Assembly (NCBI RefSeq): GCF_011386835.1
Contig: NC_088795.1
Location: 99,260,434 to 99,324,433, forward strand
DNA length: 64,000 bases
Direction: 5' to 3'
Source of the DNA: Chrysemys picta bellii
Lineage: Eukaryota > Chordata > Testudines > Emydidae
Positions within the stretch are counted from its first letter, which is position 1. Each line of letters begins with the position of its first letter. Below, piece by piece: positions 1-9,826 of the stretch. Under the pieces are notes generated by a model. It was not told where the DNA came from. It saw only the letters and a program-made list of their open reading frames with translations, and made no database searches. Both the position numbers and the translations under genes were made by a program.

Positions 1-206
1 ACCAATTGAAATGTATTAAATATTTTTGGATGTTTTTCTACTTTTTCAAATATATTGATTTCTATTACAACACAGGATACAAAGTGTACAGGGCTCACTT
101 TATATTTTTGATTGCAAATATTTGCACTGTAAAAAAAACAAAAGAAACAGTATATTTCAATTCACCTACGTACTATAGTGCAATCTCTTTATAATCAAAG
201 TTGAAT

Positions 207-1199
207 TTACAAATGTAGAATTATGTACCCAAAAAAATGGGGGGGGGGTGTTTTGTTTTTAATACAATGTAAAACTTTAGAACCTACAAGTCCACTGAGT
301 TCTACTTCAGCCAATTGCTCAGACAAACAAGTTTGGTTACAATTTGCAGGAGATAATGCTGCCTGCTTATTGTTTACAATGTCACCTAAAAGTGAGAACA
401 GTCGTTTGTATGGCACTGTTGTAGCTGGCGTTGCACAATATTTATGTGCCAGATGCACTAAAGATTGATATGTCCCTTCATGCTTCAACCACCATTCCAG
501 AATACATGCATCCAGGGGCGGCTCCAAGCACCAGCGCACCAAGCGTGTGCCTGGGGCGGCAAGCCACGGGGGGGCGGCCTGCCGGTCGCCTTGAGGGCAG
601 CAGTCAGGCTGCTTTCAGCAGCATGCCTGCGGGAGGCCGCCGGTCCCGCGGTTTTGGCACTGGGTACACCGAAGGTGCGGAACCGGCGGACCTCCCACAG
701 GTGCGCCGCTGAAGGCTACCTGACTGCCATGCTTGGGGCGGCAAAATACATAGAGCCGCCCCTGCATGTGTCCATGCTAATAACGGGTTCTGCTCAATAA
801 CGATGCAAAGCAGAGCAGACGGACGCATGTTCATTTTCCTCATCTGAGTCAGATGCCACCAGAAGAAGGTTGATTTTTCTTTTTTGGTGGTTCGGGTTCT
901 GTAGTTTCCGCATCAGAGTGTTGTTCTTCTAAGACTTCTGAAAGCATGCTCCACACCTCATCCCTCTCAGATTTTGGAAGGCACTTCAGATTCTTAAATC
1001 TTGGGTCAACTGCTGTTGCTATCTTTAGAAATTTCACATTGGTATCTTCTTTGCATTTTGTCAAATCTCCTGTAAAAGTGTTCTTAAAATGAACATGTGC
1101 TGGATCATCATCCGAGACTGCTATAACATGAAATATATGGCAGAATGCAGGTAAAACAGAACAAGAGACATAAAATTCTTCCTCACGGAGTTCAGTCAC
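207..1199 (-). pseudogene. hAT transposase C-terminal fragment (ZBED-like)
   Basis: Minus-strand reading gives DPRFKNLKCLPKSERDEVW (about 960-1020) and then, beyond the inserted MITE, the hATC dimerisation region: EWWLKHEGTYQSLVHLAHKY, then CATPATTVPYKRLFSLLGDI and LSPANCNQ. The order DPRFK...EWW...LA.KYL..PAT.VP.ERLFS..G.I is typical of hAT and ZBED transposases. The N-terminal BED finger and catalytic domain are absent, and the MITE interrupts the fragment. No function is expected. Identification of the superfamily is firm; the exact family name is not known to me. Confidence 0.8.
513..764. mobile_element. GC-rich hAT-type MITE
   Basis: 252 bp with terminal inverted repeats CAGGGGCGGCTC and GAGCCGCCCCTG. 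Flanks are catgcatc (505-512) and catgtgtc (765-772), an 8-bp target duplication with two mismatches. It lies inside the hAT copy; the paralogous copy near 13620 shows the uninterrupted sequence. It belongs to the same family as 10683-10942. Confidence 0.8.
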
Positions 1200-1753
1200 A
1201 AATTTAACATGTTATTTTTTTAACAAGCATCAGCATGGAAGCATGTCCTCTGGAATAGTGGCTGAAGCATGAAGATGCTAGACATTCATATGCCTGTCTG
1301 GCACATAAATACCTTGCAAGGCCAGCTACAACAATGCCATGCGAACACCAGTTCTTACTTTCAGGTGACATTGTAAATAAGAAGCAGTCAGCAGTATTTC
1401 CTGTAAATGTACACAAATTTGTTTCTTAGCAATTGGCTGAACAAGAAGTAGGACTGAATAGACTTGTAGACTCTCTAAAGTTTTACATTGTTTTTGTTTG
1501 AGTGTAGTTATGTAACAATCTACATTTGTAAGTTACACTTTCATGATAAAGAGATTGAACTACAGTATTTGTATGAGAAATTGAAAAATACAATTTTTAT
1601 CATTTTACAAAGCAAATATTTGTAATAAAAAAGTGACCACTGTACACTTATTATTGTAATAGAAATCAATATATTTGAAAGTGTGGGAAATGTCCAAAAA
1701 TATTTAAATAAGTGGCATTGTTTAACAGTGCAATTAATCTTTAGACAGCCCTA

Positions 1754-3179
1754 GTATTTATCTTAGCACCTCCTAAGGGTGCTCAGTAACAATATATGTA
1801 TTTCAAATTAATGTTGTAAACACAGTTTGGTCAGATATGATAGTGATGTAGATCTTTTCAGCCTGAATACAACCCTTGAGCAGGCACAATGCCTGCCTGA
1901 CTCTTGATATGCATTAATGGCTTCAGATCTAGGTAAAGGAAGCTTAGTACTTTAGAACATACTTACCCCGACAAATGTATGGTTAGGTTGGTACCTTGGA
2001 GTTGATGTACAGAGCATTGTAGGTAATGCTATAGGTGTCAGGTACAGTGTAGATTTAGTAGGGTATTCTGGAGCTGAGGAGCCAAATTCAGAGATATGAA
2101 TAGTGGTGCTAGATGTCAGTAAGTTTGCAGAAGGTCATCAGTGTCACTTGCAAACAAGACCACCTACTCTACTGAACTGCCTCCTATTAATTGCTTCTCT
2201 TCAATACAGTGCTGTGTAAGTTACACCAGCATACACTTGTTTCATCTGCTTAACATGTAACGCTACTGTTACTTCTGAATTTGGTCCGATATCATACTGT
2301 TTTTTTTAGTGCTGCGTGGGTGTCATTGTAAGTGATCAGAAATGGGACATTTCCAGTAGGTGTTTGGGGAAAAACCTTTACTCAAAACAGTTGTCAAAAT
2401 ACCATTGTCTAAATTTTTGATATAGTCTGGGGTTAGTTTCGGAGAGGAAGTCCATAACTAGGCTTTCCTCTTCCTCAAATACTTGGTTGGTGTTTCCCAT
2501 TCCATGAGATCAAATAGTCTGACTCTTTTCCCTAAAGAAGCCCCGTGTTTTACAAAGCTGACTGCTGTCTCTGGTGTGGCTGACTCAAGTTCCATCTGAC
2601 CTTCTAAGGATGTATCTTATTCCTTTGATCAGAGCAATTGTCTAAAGCCTGCTTCCCTGACTTCATATCATGCTCACTCTTGAGTATTAAATTCAGCTGG
2701 AAAGTTTTCTGCCAGGCATGATGCTTTTTGGCTTACCTTGCAGGGTGGGATATACTTTAGTCCTTGTCTCCAGGACCGAGCATTGACCCCTTTGCAGCCC
2801 TGGTCCTATGTGGATTTATTAATACTACTGCAAATAACTTAAGAAATGGACTACATTAATCTGCTCATAGGATTAAGCCATAGTTGTATTATGTATATAT
2901 TTTGGAGACTTACACATTACTTTTGTCATGGCAATTTTGTCTCTCTTGCCCCCACTCTCTTTGTGGCTCTCCCCTTATTTGAGTGTGACTACCAACTGCA
3001 AAAACATAGTGTGGCAGGAGGATTACATGGGTCCTCCTAGTCAATTTCACTCTGCCCATTCTGCCACTTGGTGCTATAGGTAAAGCAGAGCATTACAGTT
3101 ATACCAAGAGAGGTCTCTTGTTAGGCAACCTGATAGGGTTATTATGACTAGTTCACCTCTAGTGACAGATTTCTCACTA
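1754..3179. other. Intergenic DNA, nothing recognised
   Basis: AT-rich sequence with no convincing reading frame, RNA gene or repeat that I recognise. Short open frames here lack any familiar motif. Confidence 0.5.
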
Positions 3180-3413
3180 GGGTCAGGTCTACGCTGCTAC
3201 TTACATTACATTGCTTGGGGGGCGGCTTATTCACACCCCTGAGCAATGTAAGTTATGCCAAGTAAGTGCCAGTGTGCTTCTCCTGCCGACATAGTGGAGG
3301 TGGGTTTATTATACCAACTAGAGCACTCTCTCCTGTTGGCATAGAGCATCTTCACCAGATGCGCTACAGTAGTGCAGCTGTGCCAATGTAGCACATCTAG
3401 TGTAGGCTAACCC
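3180..3413. mobile_element. Harbinger-type MITE
   Basis: The start GGGTCAGGTCTACGCTGC and the end GTGTAGGCTAACCC are divergent forms of the TCTACAC terminal inverted repeat seen in the other Harbinger elements of this window. There is no coding sequence. It is an old, diverged copy. Confidence 0.55.
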
Positions 3414-3478
3414 TGGGACTATTTATCTCCAAATTATTCTTGTGCATGCTTATTAAAAAAGAATCCAAAAGTGATACT

Positions 3479-3617
3479 TCAGGCTTGTCTACACTACAGT
3501 TTTGTCAGGTCAGGTTTCATCAACAAAACAGTGGAGTGTACACACACAAATGTTCCTTCTGCCAACAAAATAAAACCACCTCTGAGAGGAGTAGAGCTTT
3601 TTGCGACAAAAATTAAC
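3479..3617 (+). mobile_element. Harbinger 5' terminal fragment
   Basis: It begins with CAGGCTTGTCTACACTACAG, a Harbinger-type terminal repeat, and runs directly into the left end of Harbinger copy 1 at 3621. It may be the displaced 5' end of Harbinger copy 2, whose body resumes after 7891. That reading is an inference from position and orientation. Confidence 0.45.
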
Positions 3618-3999
3618 TTAGGCCTGGTCTACACTGAGTTTAGGTCAAATTTAGCAGCATTAAATCGAATTAACCCTGCACCCATCCACACAATGAAGCC
3701 CTTTACTTCGACATAAAGGGCTCTTAAAATCGATTTCTGTACTCCTCCCCGATGAGGGGAGCAGCGCCGAAATCGACATTGCCATTTCGAATTAGGGTTA
3801 GTGTGGCCGCAATTCGACGCTATTGGCCTCCGGGAGCTATCCCACAGTGCACCATTGTGACCGCTCTGGACAGCAATCTGAACTCGGATGCACTGGCCAG
3901 CCAGACAGGAAAAGCCCCGCAAAGTTTTGAATTTCATTTCCTGTTTGCCCAGCGTGGAAAGCACAGGTGACCACGCAGAGCTCATCAGCACAGGTAACC

Positions 4000-4525
4000 A
4001 TGCAGTCCGAGAATAGAAAAAGAGCACTAACATGGACAGTACGGAACGTACTGGATCTGATTGCTATATGGGGAGAGGATTCCATGCTAGCAGAACTACG
4101 TTCCAAAAGACGAAATGCCAAAACATTTGAAAAAATCTCCAAGGGCATGATGGAGAGAGGCCACAATAGGGACTCACTACAGTGCCGCGTGAAAGTTAAG
4201 GAGCTCAGACAAGCCTACCAGAAAACCAAAGAAGCAAACGGAAGGTCCGGGGCAGAGCCGCAGACATGCCGCTTCTATGCTGAGCTGCATGCAATTCTAG
4301 GGGGGGCCGCCACCACTACCCCACCTCTGACCATGGATTCCGAGGGGGTAATCTCAGCCATGCCTGAGGATTCTGTGGATGGGGAAGATGATGCAGAGGA
4401 CGACGAGCTTGCGGAGAGCACACAGCACTCCGTTCTCCCCAACAGCCAGGATCTTTTTCTCAGACTGACTGAAGTACCCTCCCAAGGCGTCATCCCAGAA
4501 AATGAGGCCATGGAAGGGACCTCTG
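4000..4525 (+). CDS. Harbinger Myb/SANT-like DNA-binding protein, exon 1 (copy 1)
   Basis: The ATG at 4000 opens a 175-codon frame that stays open to a splice donor, GTGAGT, at 4526. Residues ~8-85 form a Myb/SANT-like trihelix: W..R.VLDLIAIWGE, then ELRSKRRNAKTFEKISKGM and CRVKVKELRQAYQKTKEANG, followed by an acidic tail (DGEDDAEDDE). In Harbinger elements this protein binds DNA and helps bring the transposase to the nucleus and transposon ends. The homologous exon in copy 3 (34903-35452) supports this start and the donor. The frame does not continue cleanly into exon 2, so the gene is probably inactive. Confidence 0.8.
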
Positions 4526-4626
4526 GTGAGTGTACCTTTTGTAAATATAAAACATGATTTAAAAGCAAGCGTTTTTTAATGATTAATTTGCCCTGAGGAC
4601 TTGGGATGCATTTGCGGCTAGTACAG

Positions 4627-4917
4627 CTACTGGAAAAGTCTGTTAACGTGTCTGGGGATGGAGCGGAAATCCTTCAGGGACATCTCCATGAAGCTCTCCT
4701 GGAGGTACTCCAAAAGCCTTTCCAGAAGGTTTCTGGGCAGTGCAGCCTTATTCCGTCCTCCATGGTAGGACACTTGACCACGCCATGCTAGTAGCAAGTA
4801 ATCTGGTATCATTGCATGACAAAGCCTGGCAGCGTATGGTCCTGGTGTTTGCTGGCATTCAAGCAACGTCCGTTCTTTATCTCGCTGTGTTATCCGCAGG
4901 AGAGTGATATCGTTCAT
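4627..4917 (-). CDS. Third Harbinger ORF, antisense in the Myb-gene intron (copy 1)
   Basis: An uninterrupted 96-codon frame from an ATG at 4917 to a TAG, lying in the intron of the Myb-like gene on the opposite strand, the same strand as the transposase. It includes ECQQTPGPYAARLCHAM, LPRNLLERL and QESFMEMSLKDF and ends HVNRLFQ. The same protein is readable in copy 3 (35588-35836; about two thirds of residues shared by eye) and partly in copy 2 (8805-8960). I do not recognise the family. It could be a separate small protein or a downstream exon of the minus-strand transposase transcript. Confidence 0.5.
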   Translation of the reverse strand: MNDITLLRITQRDKERTLLECQQTPGPYAARLCHAMIPDYLLLAWRGQVSYHGGRNKAALPRNLLERLLEYLQESFMEMSLKDFRSIPRHVNRLFQ

Positions 4918-5500
4918 GGTAACAGGGTTGAAATATGGGAATTTAATTAAGGGGACGGAGGTGGCTGTTCCTACTGGGCTGTTTGCCTGTGGCTGAAAAG
5001 AAATCCTTTTCCTGCAGTTAGCCTAGCGGGGTGGGGGTGGGGGATTGGTGCTGAGCTTTTCGCGTTTGGCTAGCAGGGATCTTCCCTGATACCAGCCACG
5101 CAGTGCGGGGAGGGGTAAAGCGATCATCCCAGATAATTGGATGGGGGGGTAGTTTGGTTGCTGCTGCTGCATGTTAACAGGAAAACCTCAGCACTCAATG
5201 GGCTTGGCTTGGTATGTGGGAAAGGAGGGCGCTGCTTTTCTGAAGGCTGCAGAAGCTGAAAGACAATGGTTTACCATAGCCACATGCAAGCCGAATTCTG
5301 TTGCCAAGACCTGCGTCTGTGATCTCTAACACCAAAGCCGCAGGCACTCAATATTAAGATGCAAAATGCGACCTTGTACTGAAATCACATGTACTATGTA
5401 ATGTGAATAGTGTTGTTCACCGTGAAAGAATATAAACATTGTTCTGTAAAATGTATCTTTTTAAATACTTCTCTCCCTTTTTTCCCTCCCTCCCACAGCT

Positions 5501-5872
5501 GCAAATTTTTCAAGCCTCCGTCCCGAAGGCTATCTCAGATAAGGCAGCGGGAAAAAAGGACACGAGACGAAATGTTCTCTGAAATCATGGAATCAACCCG
5601 CAATGAAAGAGCTCATCTGAATGAGTGGAAGGACGCAGTATCAAAGTACAGGAAAGATACCAGTGAACGTGAGGACATGAGGGACCAACGTGAGGACAGA
5701 AGGGACCAACGTGAGGAGAGGAGAGTTGCTCGAGATGAGAGTTGGCAGCAGGAAGATCAGAGGAGGCAGGATGCAACGCTGGGGCTGCTGCGTGAGCAAA
5801 CGGACACGTTCCGGCATCTGGTGGAGCTTCAGGAACAGCAGCAGGATCAGAGTGCCGCTGCAGCCCCTGTAT
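5501..5872 (+). pseudogene. Harbinger Myb-like protein, exon 2 (copy 1)
   Basis: The exon follows a pyrimidine tract and acceptor (ccctccctcccacag, ending at 5500). The open frame reads RRLSQIRQREKRTRDEMF and then a long, charged, probably coiled-coil stretch rich in E, R, D and Q, ending EQQQDQSAAAAPV at a TAA. A poly(A) signal AATAAA is at 6108-6113. Joining exon 1 phase (one base left over) to this exon gives the wrong frame, which soon stops; the RRLSQIR frame is offset. Copy 3 shows the same offset. Confidence 0.6.
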
Positions 5873-6250
5873 AACCACCCTCCCCCCTCACCATGTTCCA
5901 TAGCCGCCTCACCCAGACATGTAAGAACATGGCCGGGGGGAGGGAGGGAGGCTCCGTGCACCCTCCCACTCCACCCCAGTGGATAGCCCAACCAAAAGGG
6001 TGTCATTATTTTGAACTTTTTTAGTGGCCTTTTCCTTCCCTCTTATCCTCCTCCCAAACCCCACCCAGGCTACCTTGTCATTTCTCTCCCTCTTTTTATA
6101 ATCAATTAATAAAGAATACAGGATTTTTAAACGATAGTGACTTTATTTCCTTTGAAAGCAAGCTGTGATCGAAGGGGGAGGGTGGCTTGCTTACAGAGAA
6201 CGAGTCAATCAAGGGGGCGGGTTTTCATCAAGTAGAAACAAACAGAACTT

Positions 6251-7531
6251 TCACACCGTAGCCTGGCCAGTCATGAAACTGGTTTTCAAAGCTTCTCTGA
6301 TGCGCAGCGCTTCCTGGTGTGCTCTTCTAATCGCCCTGGTGTCTGGCTGCATGTAATCAGTGGCCAGGCGATTTGCCTCAGCCTCCCACCCCGACATAAA
6401 GGTCTCCCCCTTATTCTCACAGAGATTGTGGAGCACACAGCAAGCAGCAATAACAATGGGAATATTGGTTTGGCTGAGGTCTGAGCGAGTCAGTAACATG
6501 CGCCAGCGACCCTTTAAATGTCCACATGCACATTCTACCACCATTCTGCACTTGCTTAGCCTGTAGTTGAACGGCTCCTGACTACTGTCCAGACTGCCTG
6601 TGTATGGCTTCATGAGCCATGGCATTAAGGGGTAGGCTGGGTCCTTAAGGCTAACTATAAGCATTTCAACATCCCCAACAGTTATTTTCTGGTCTGGGAA
6701 GTAAATCCCTTGCTGCAGCCATTTAAACAGATTAGTGTTCCTGAAGACGCGAGTGTCATGAACCCTTCCCGGCCATCCCACGTTGATGTTGGTGAAACGT
6801 CCCTTGTGATCCACCAGTGCTTGCAGCACCATTGAAAAGTACCCCTTGCGGTTTATGTACTGGCTGCTCTGTATATAGGGGCAAGATAGGGATATGGGTT
6901 CCGTCTATCGCCCCACCACAGTTAGGGAATCCCATTGCAGCAAAGCCATCCACTATGACCAGCACATTTCCCAGAGTCACTGCCTTTGGTAGCAGCAGCT
7001 CAGTGATTGCTTTGGCTACTTGCATCACAGCAGCCCCCACAGTAGATTTGCCCACTCCAAATTGATTCCCGACTGACCGGTAGCTGTCTGGCGTTGCAAG
7101 CTTCCACAGGGCTATTGCCACTTGCTTCTCAACTGTGAGGGCTGCTCTCATCTTGGTATTCTGGCGTTTCAGGGCAGGGGAAAGCAAGTCACAAAGTTCC
7201 ATGAAAGTACCTTACGCATGTGAAAGTTTCACAGCCACTGGGAATCATCCCAGACCTGCAACACTATGCGGTCCCACCAGTCTGTGCTTGTTTCCCGGGC
7301 CCAGAATTGGCGTTCCACGGCTAGAACTTGCCCCATTAACAACATGATCTCCAAAGCGCCGGGGCCCGCGGTTTGAGAGAATTCTGTGTCCATGTCCTCA
7401 TCACTCTCGTCGCCGCGCTGCCGTCGCCTCCTCGCCTGGTTTTTCAGGTCCTGGTTCAGCATAAACTGCACGATAATGCGTGAGGTGTTTACAATGTTCA
7501 TGACTGCTGTCTTGAGCTGAGCGGGCTCCAT
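6251..7531 (-). pseudogene. HARBI1-like transposase (DDE nuclease), copy 1, inactivated
   Basis: The gene runs from an ATG at 7531 (MEPAQLKTAV) to the stop just below 6251. Visible parts in order: a helical N-terminus, WKLATPDSYRSVGNQFGVGK (helix-turn-helix-like), GAIDGTHIPI with catalytic Asp 1, GWPGRVHDTRVF with Asp 2, VVECACGHLKGRWR with the catalytic Glu, and a C-terminal helical tail. Lesions: an in-frame TGA where copy 3 has CGA (a CpG decay) followed by a frameshift near 7225, and another frameshift after the first catalytic Asp. Harbinger transposases cut and reinsert at TWA-type 3-bp targets. This copy cannot produce the full protein. Confidence 0.85.
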
Positions 7532-8108
7532 GCTTGCTGTGGTATGGTGTCTGCAGTGTTCACCCAGGAAAAAAGGTGTGAAACTGTTGTCTGCCGTTGC
7601 TTTCATGGAGTTAGGGGTGAGGCTGTACCCAGAACCACCAGCGACAATGTTTTTTGCCCCATCAGGCATTGGGATCTCAACCCAGAATTCCAATGGGCGG
7701 GGGAGACTGCGGGAACTATGGGATAGCTACCCACAGTGCAACGCTCCAGAAGTCAACGCTAGCCTCAGTACATGGATGCATACTGCCGAATTAATGTGCT
7801 TAGTGTGGCTGCATGCACTCGACTTTACACAATCGGTTGCCCAAAATTGAATTCTGTAAATTTGGAGTAATCCCGTAGTGTAGATATACCCACAATGTCT
7901 GTATGGCATGGTGGTTGGTTTTGTTGCTGTAAATAGCCTCCAGCAGGTGTCCCACAATGCCCGTCCTGACTCTCTGGCCCGCAGTTTGAACTCTACCTGG
8001 CTGCAGGGTAGCAGACAGGCATCTGCCCCTCCCACTTTAAAGGAATTTTTGAAATTCCACTTTGTTTGCTCAGTGTGGACTGCTCACATCTTATCTTCCC
8101 AGCTGATC

Positions 8109-8620
8109 ATGGCAGCTCTGTGCAGCAAATACTCTTCAGCTTGGAGCATGCTGGAGTTGTTGGATCTGCTGGGTCTGGGGGGAGATGAGGCTATGAAGTT
8201 CCAGCTCCACTCCAGCCATAGAAATCTGACCATAGGTACAGAGTTCCTTGTGGCATGTTGAAGGGCCACAAATGGGACTTGCACCAGTGCTGTGCAAAGA
8301 TAAAGGAGCTGAGGTAGGCATGCCAGAACACAAGGGAGGGAAACCATCACTCTGGTGCTGTGCTGAGGACCAGTCGCTGCTACAAGGAGCTGGATGCCAT
8401 CCTCTGCAATGACCCCACCTCCACTGTCAAGAGACAGCAGCCACCAGACTCAACCACAAGGATAAAGTGGTGGATGAGAAAGTTGAGTTGGAGGATGAGG
8501 TGGTACAGGCGACAGGATCATCCTGTAGCATAGCAAGCCAGGACATCTTGACCCGGGTAGGTTCAAGCCAGTCCCAAAACCCTGGCGCTGCTGCACATGA
8601 TGCAGGAAAGGGGAGCTCTG
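8109..8620 (+). pseudogene. Harbinger Myb-like exon 1, copy 2 (decayed)
   Basis: It starts ATG GCA GCT and encodes AWSMLELLDLLGLGGDEA, aligning with the SANT-like start of copies 1 and 3. After a frame change it gives IKELRQACQNTREG. It ends at a good donor, GTAAGT, at 8621. Several frameshifts break the frame. Confidence 0.6.
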
Positions 8621-8804
8621 GTAAGTGCTCATCTTGATTTGATATAGCTCAGTTACATGAGGTAGAGCTATCCTTTGTTTCATAATATGCTAGAAGTGGG
8701 TTAAGGGATAGAAATGTACAAGACTAGCAGTGTTTGCATCTGCTTCCTATTCCCCTGTGCAGCTACACAGTGGGGTGGAACAGTGATCATGCACACCAAG
8801 ATTT

Positions 8805-8960
8805 CATGGGAATCCTCCAGAGAGATCTCTAGGAAACTTTCCTAGAGGTACCCTCCAATCCTCTGCCGAAGGTTCCTTGGAAGAACTGCTTTTTCTTCCC
8901 CCCATTGTAGGAAACTTTGCTGTGCCAAAGTGGCACGCATGCAGAAGATAAACAAGGACG
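8805..8960 (-). pseudogene. Third Harbinger ORF remnant, copy 2
   Basis: One minus-strand frame gives AVLPRNLRQRIGGYL, a stop, then ESFLEISLED. This matches LPRNLLERLLEYLQESFMEMSLKD of the copy 1 frame, at the corresponding place in the Myb-gene intron. The rest of the frame is lost. Confidence 0.5.
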
Positions 8961-9295
8961 CAAGGGGTCACCTTCAGGAGTGAGATTGGCTCCAATGACC
9001 CCACACACACATACACTTGTGGGAAATGATGGCAGAATTTACAATAGTGTCCTTAGTTGCTTGCAGTGATCCCCCCTTTTAAAAAACCACCAACAACAAA
9101 AACCATCTAGATCCTTTGCCCCATTGTGGACCTTCCCCACTCCCCTCTAGGCTAAACTCACCACGGTTTAGGGTGCTTGCTGAGCTGAGTGCTTGCTAAG
9201 GGAGATTGAGAAAGAGGTGTATTAACTATTACGATTCAATGCTATGAGTCTATTCACAATACTGCCTCTGTTTCTTGTGTCTTGTGTTTTTGCAG

Positions 9296-9515
9296 GTGTG
9301 CCCTTGAGGGGGAACCCCCTACACACTGGCAGAGTAAGGAGAATATGTTTAGGGAGGTGTTCCAACTATCTGATGCCACAGATCATGATCACAGGGCCTG
9401 GAGAGAGACAATTAATGAAAAATTGAAAACAGATAGTTTGGCGAGGAAGCAGGGCCAGGATTGTTTTAGTGGACCGGGAGCAAATGATAAAACTGATGGA
9501 AGACCAACCAGATGC
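9296..9515 (+). pseudogene. Harbinger Myb-like exon 2, copy 2 (decayed)
   Basis: It follows the acceptor tgtgtttttgcag. One frame reads RRICLGRCSN and the next gives RKENMFREVFQLSDATDHDH, corresponding to KRTRDEMFSEIMES of copy 1. A charged region with WRETINEKLKTD follows. The frame is broken. Confidence 0.55.
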
Positions 9516-9826
9516 TGAAGTCCCTGATTGAGCTGTAGTCAGAACACATGTGTGCTCACCTCCCCCTGCAGCCTATACAGAACTGTGTACTATGCCCTTC
9601 CTAAACTTCCCCCACGCATGTTCCTAGCTCACTGCAGTATCCTTTTGCTCTCTACCTCTTGGGACAGGTTCCCTAATGACACTTGTGATAACTCCAGGTA
9701 TAAGAGCCTCCATTAAGAGAGTGCTCTTCAGTGTCATGTCCCTTGGAAGAAATCAAATTCTATGTATTAGTTATTGCTGTTTAGTAAAAATGTACTCTTC
9801 TTTCTTTTTTCTCCTACACACTGTGT

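Larger units (their letters stand above)
1..1753 (-). mobile_element. Foldback hAT transposon, copy 1 (left end outside window)
   Basis: The right end is at 1753 and reads CAGCCCTA, matching the right end of the complete copy at 13059-14861. The left end lies before the window. The left part carries the C-terminal part of a hAT transposase on the minus strand. The right part (about 1205-1500) carries the same hATC-coding region in the opposite direction, so the element folds back on itself. It is decayed: reading frames are broken and a MITE sits at 513-764. This family generates 8-bp target duplications, but only one end is visible here so that cannot be tested for this copy. Confidence 0.75.
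3621..7891. mobile_element. Harbinger DNA transposon, copy 1
   Basis: It starts GGCCTGGTCTACACT after a TTA (3618-3620) and ends AGTGTAGATATACCC. The two ends form imperfect inverted repeats sharing TCTACACT. It contains the two usual Harbinger genes in convergent order: a Myb/SANT-like gene on + (two exons) and a HARBI1-like DDE nuclease on -. An additional minus-strand frame lies in the intron of the Myb-like gene. The right-hand 3-bp duplication is not clear. The transposase carries a stop and a frameshift, so this copy is not autonomous. Confidence 0.85.

Noticed and set aside
8084..8350. Minus-strand frames opposite the Harbinger copy 2 Myb-like exon
   Set aside because: No similarity to the antisense ORF or to the transposase; they mirror the Myb-like coding sequence.
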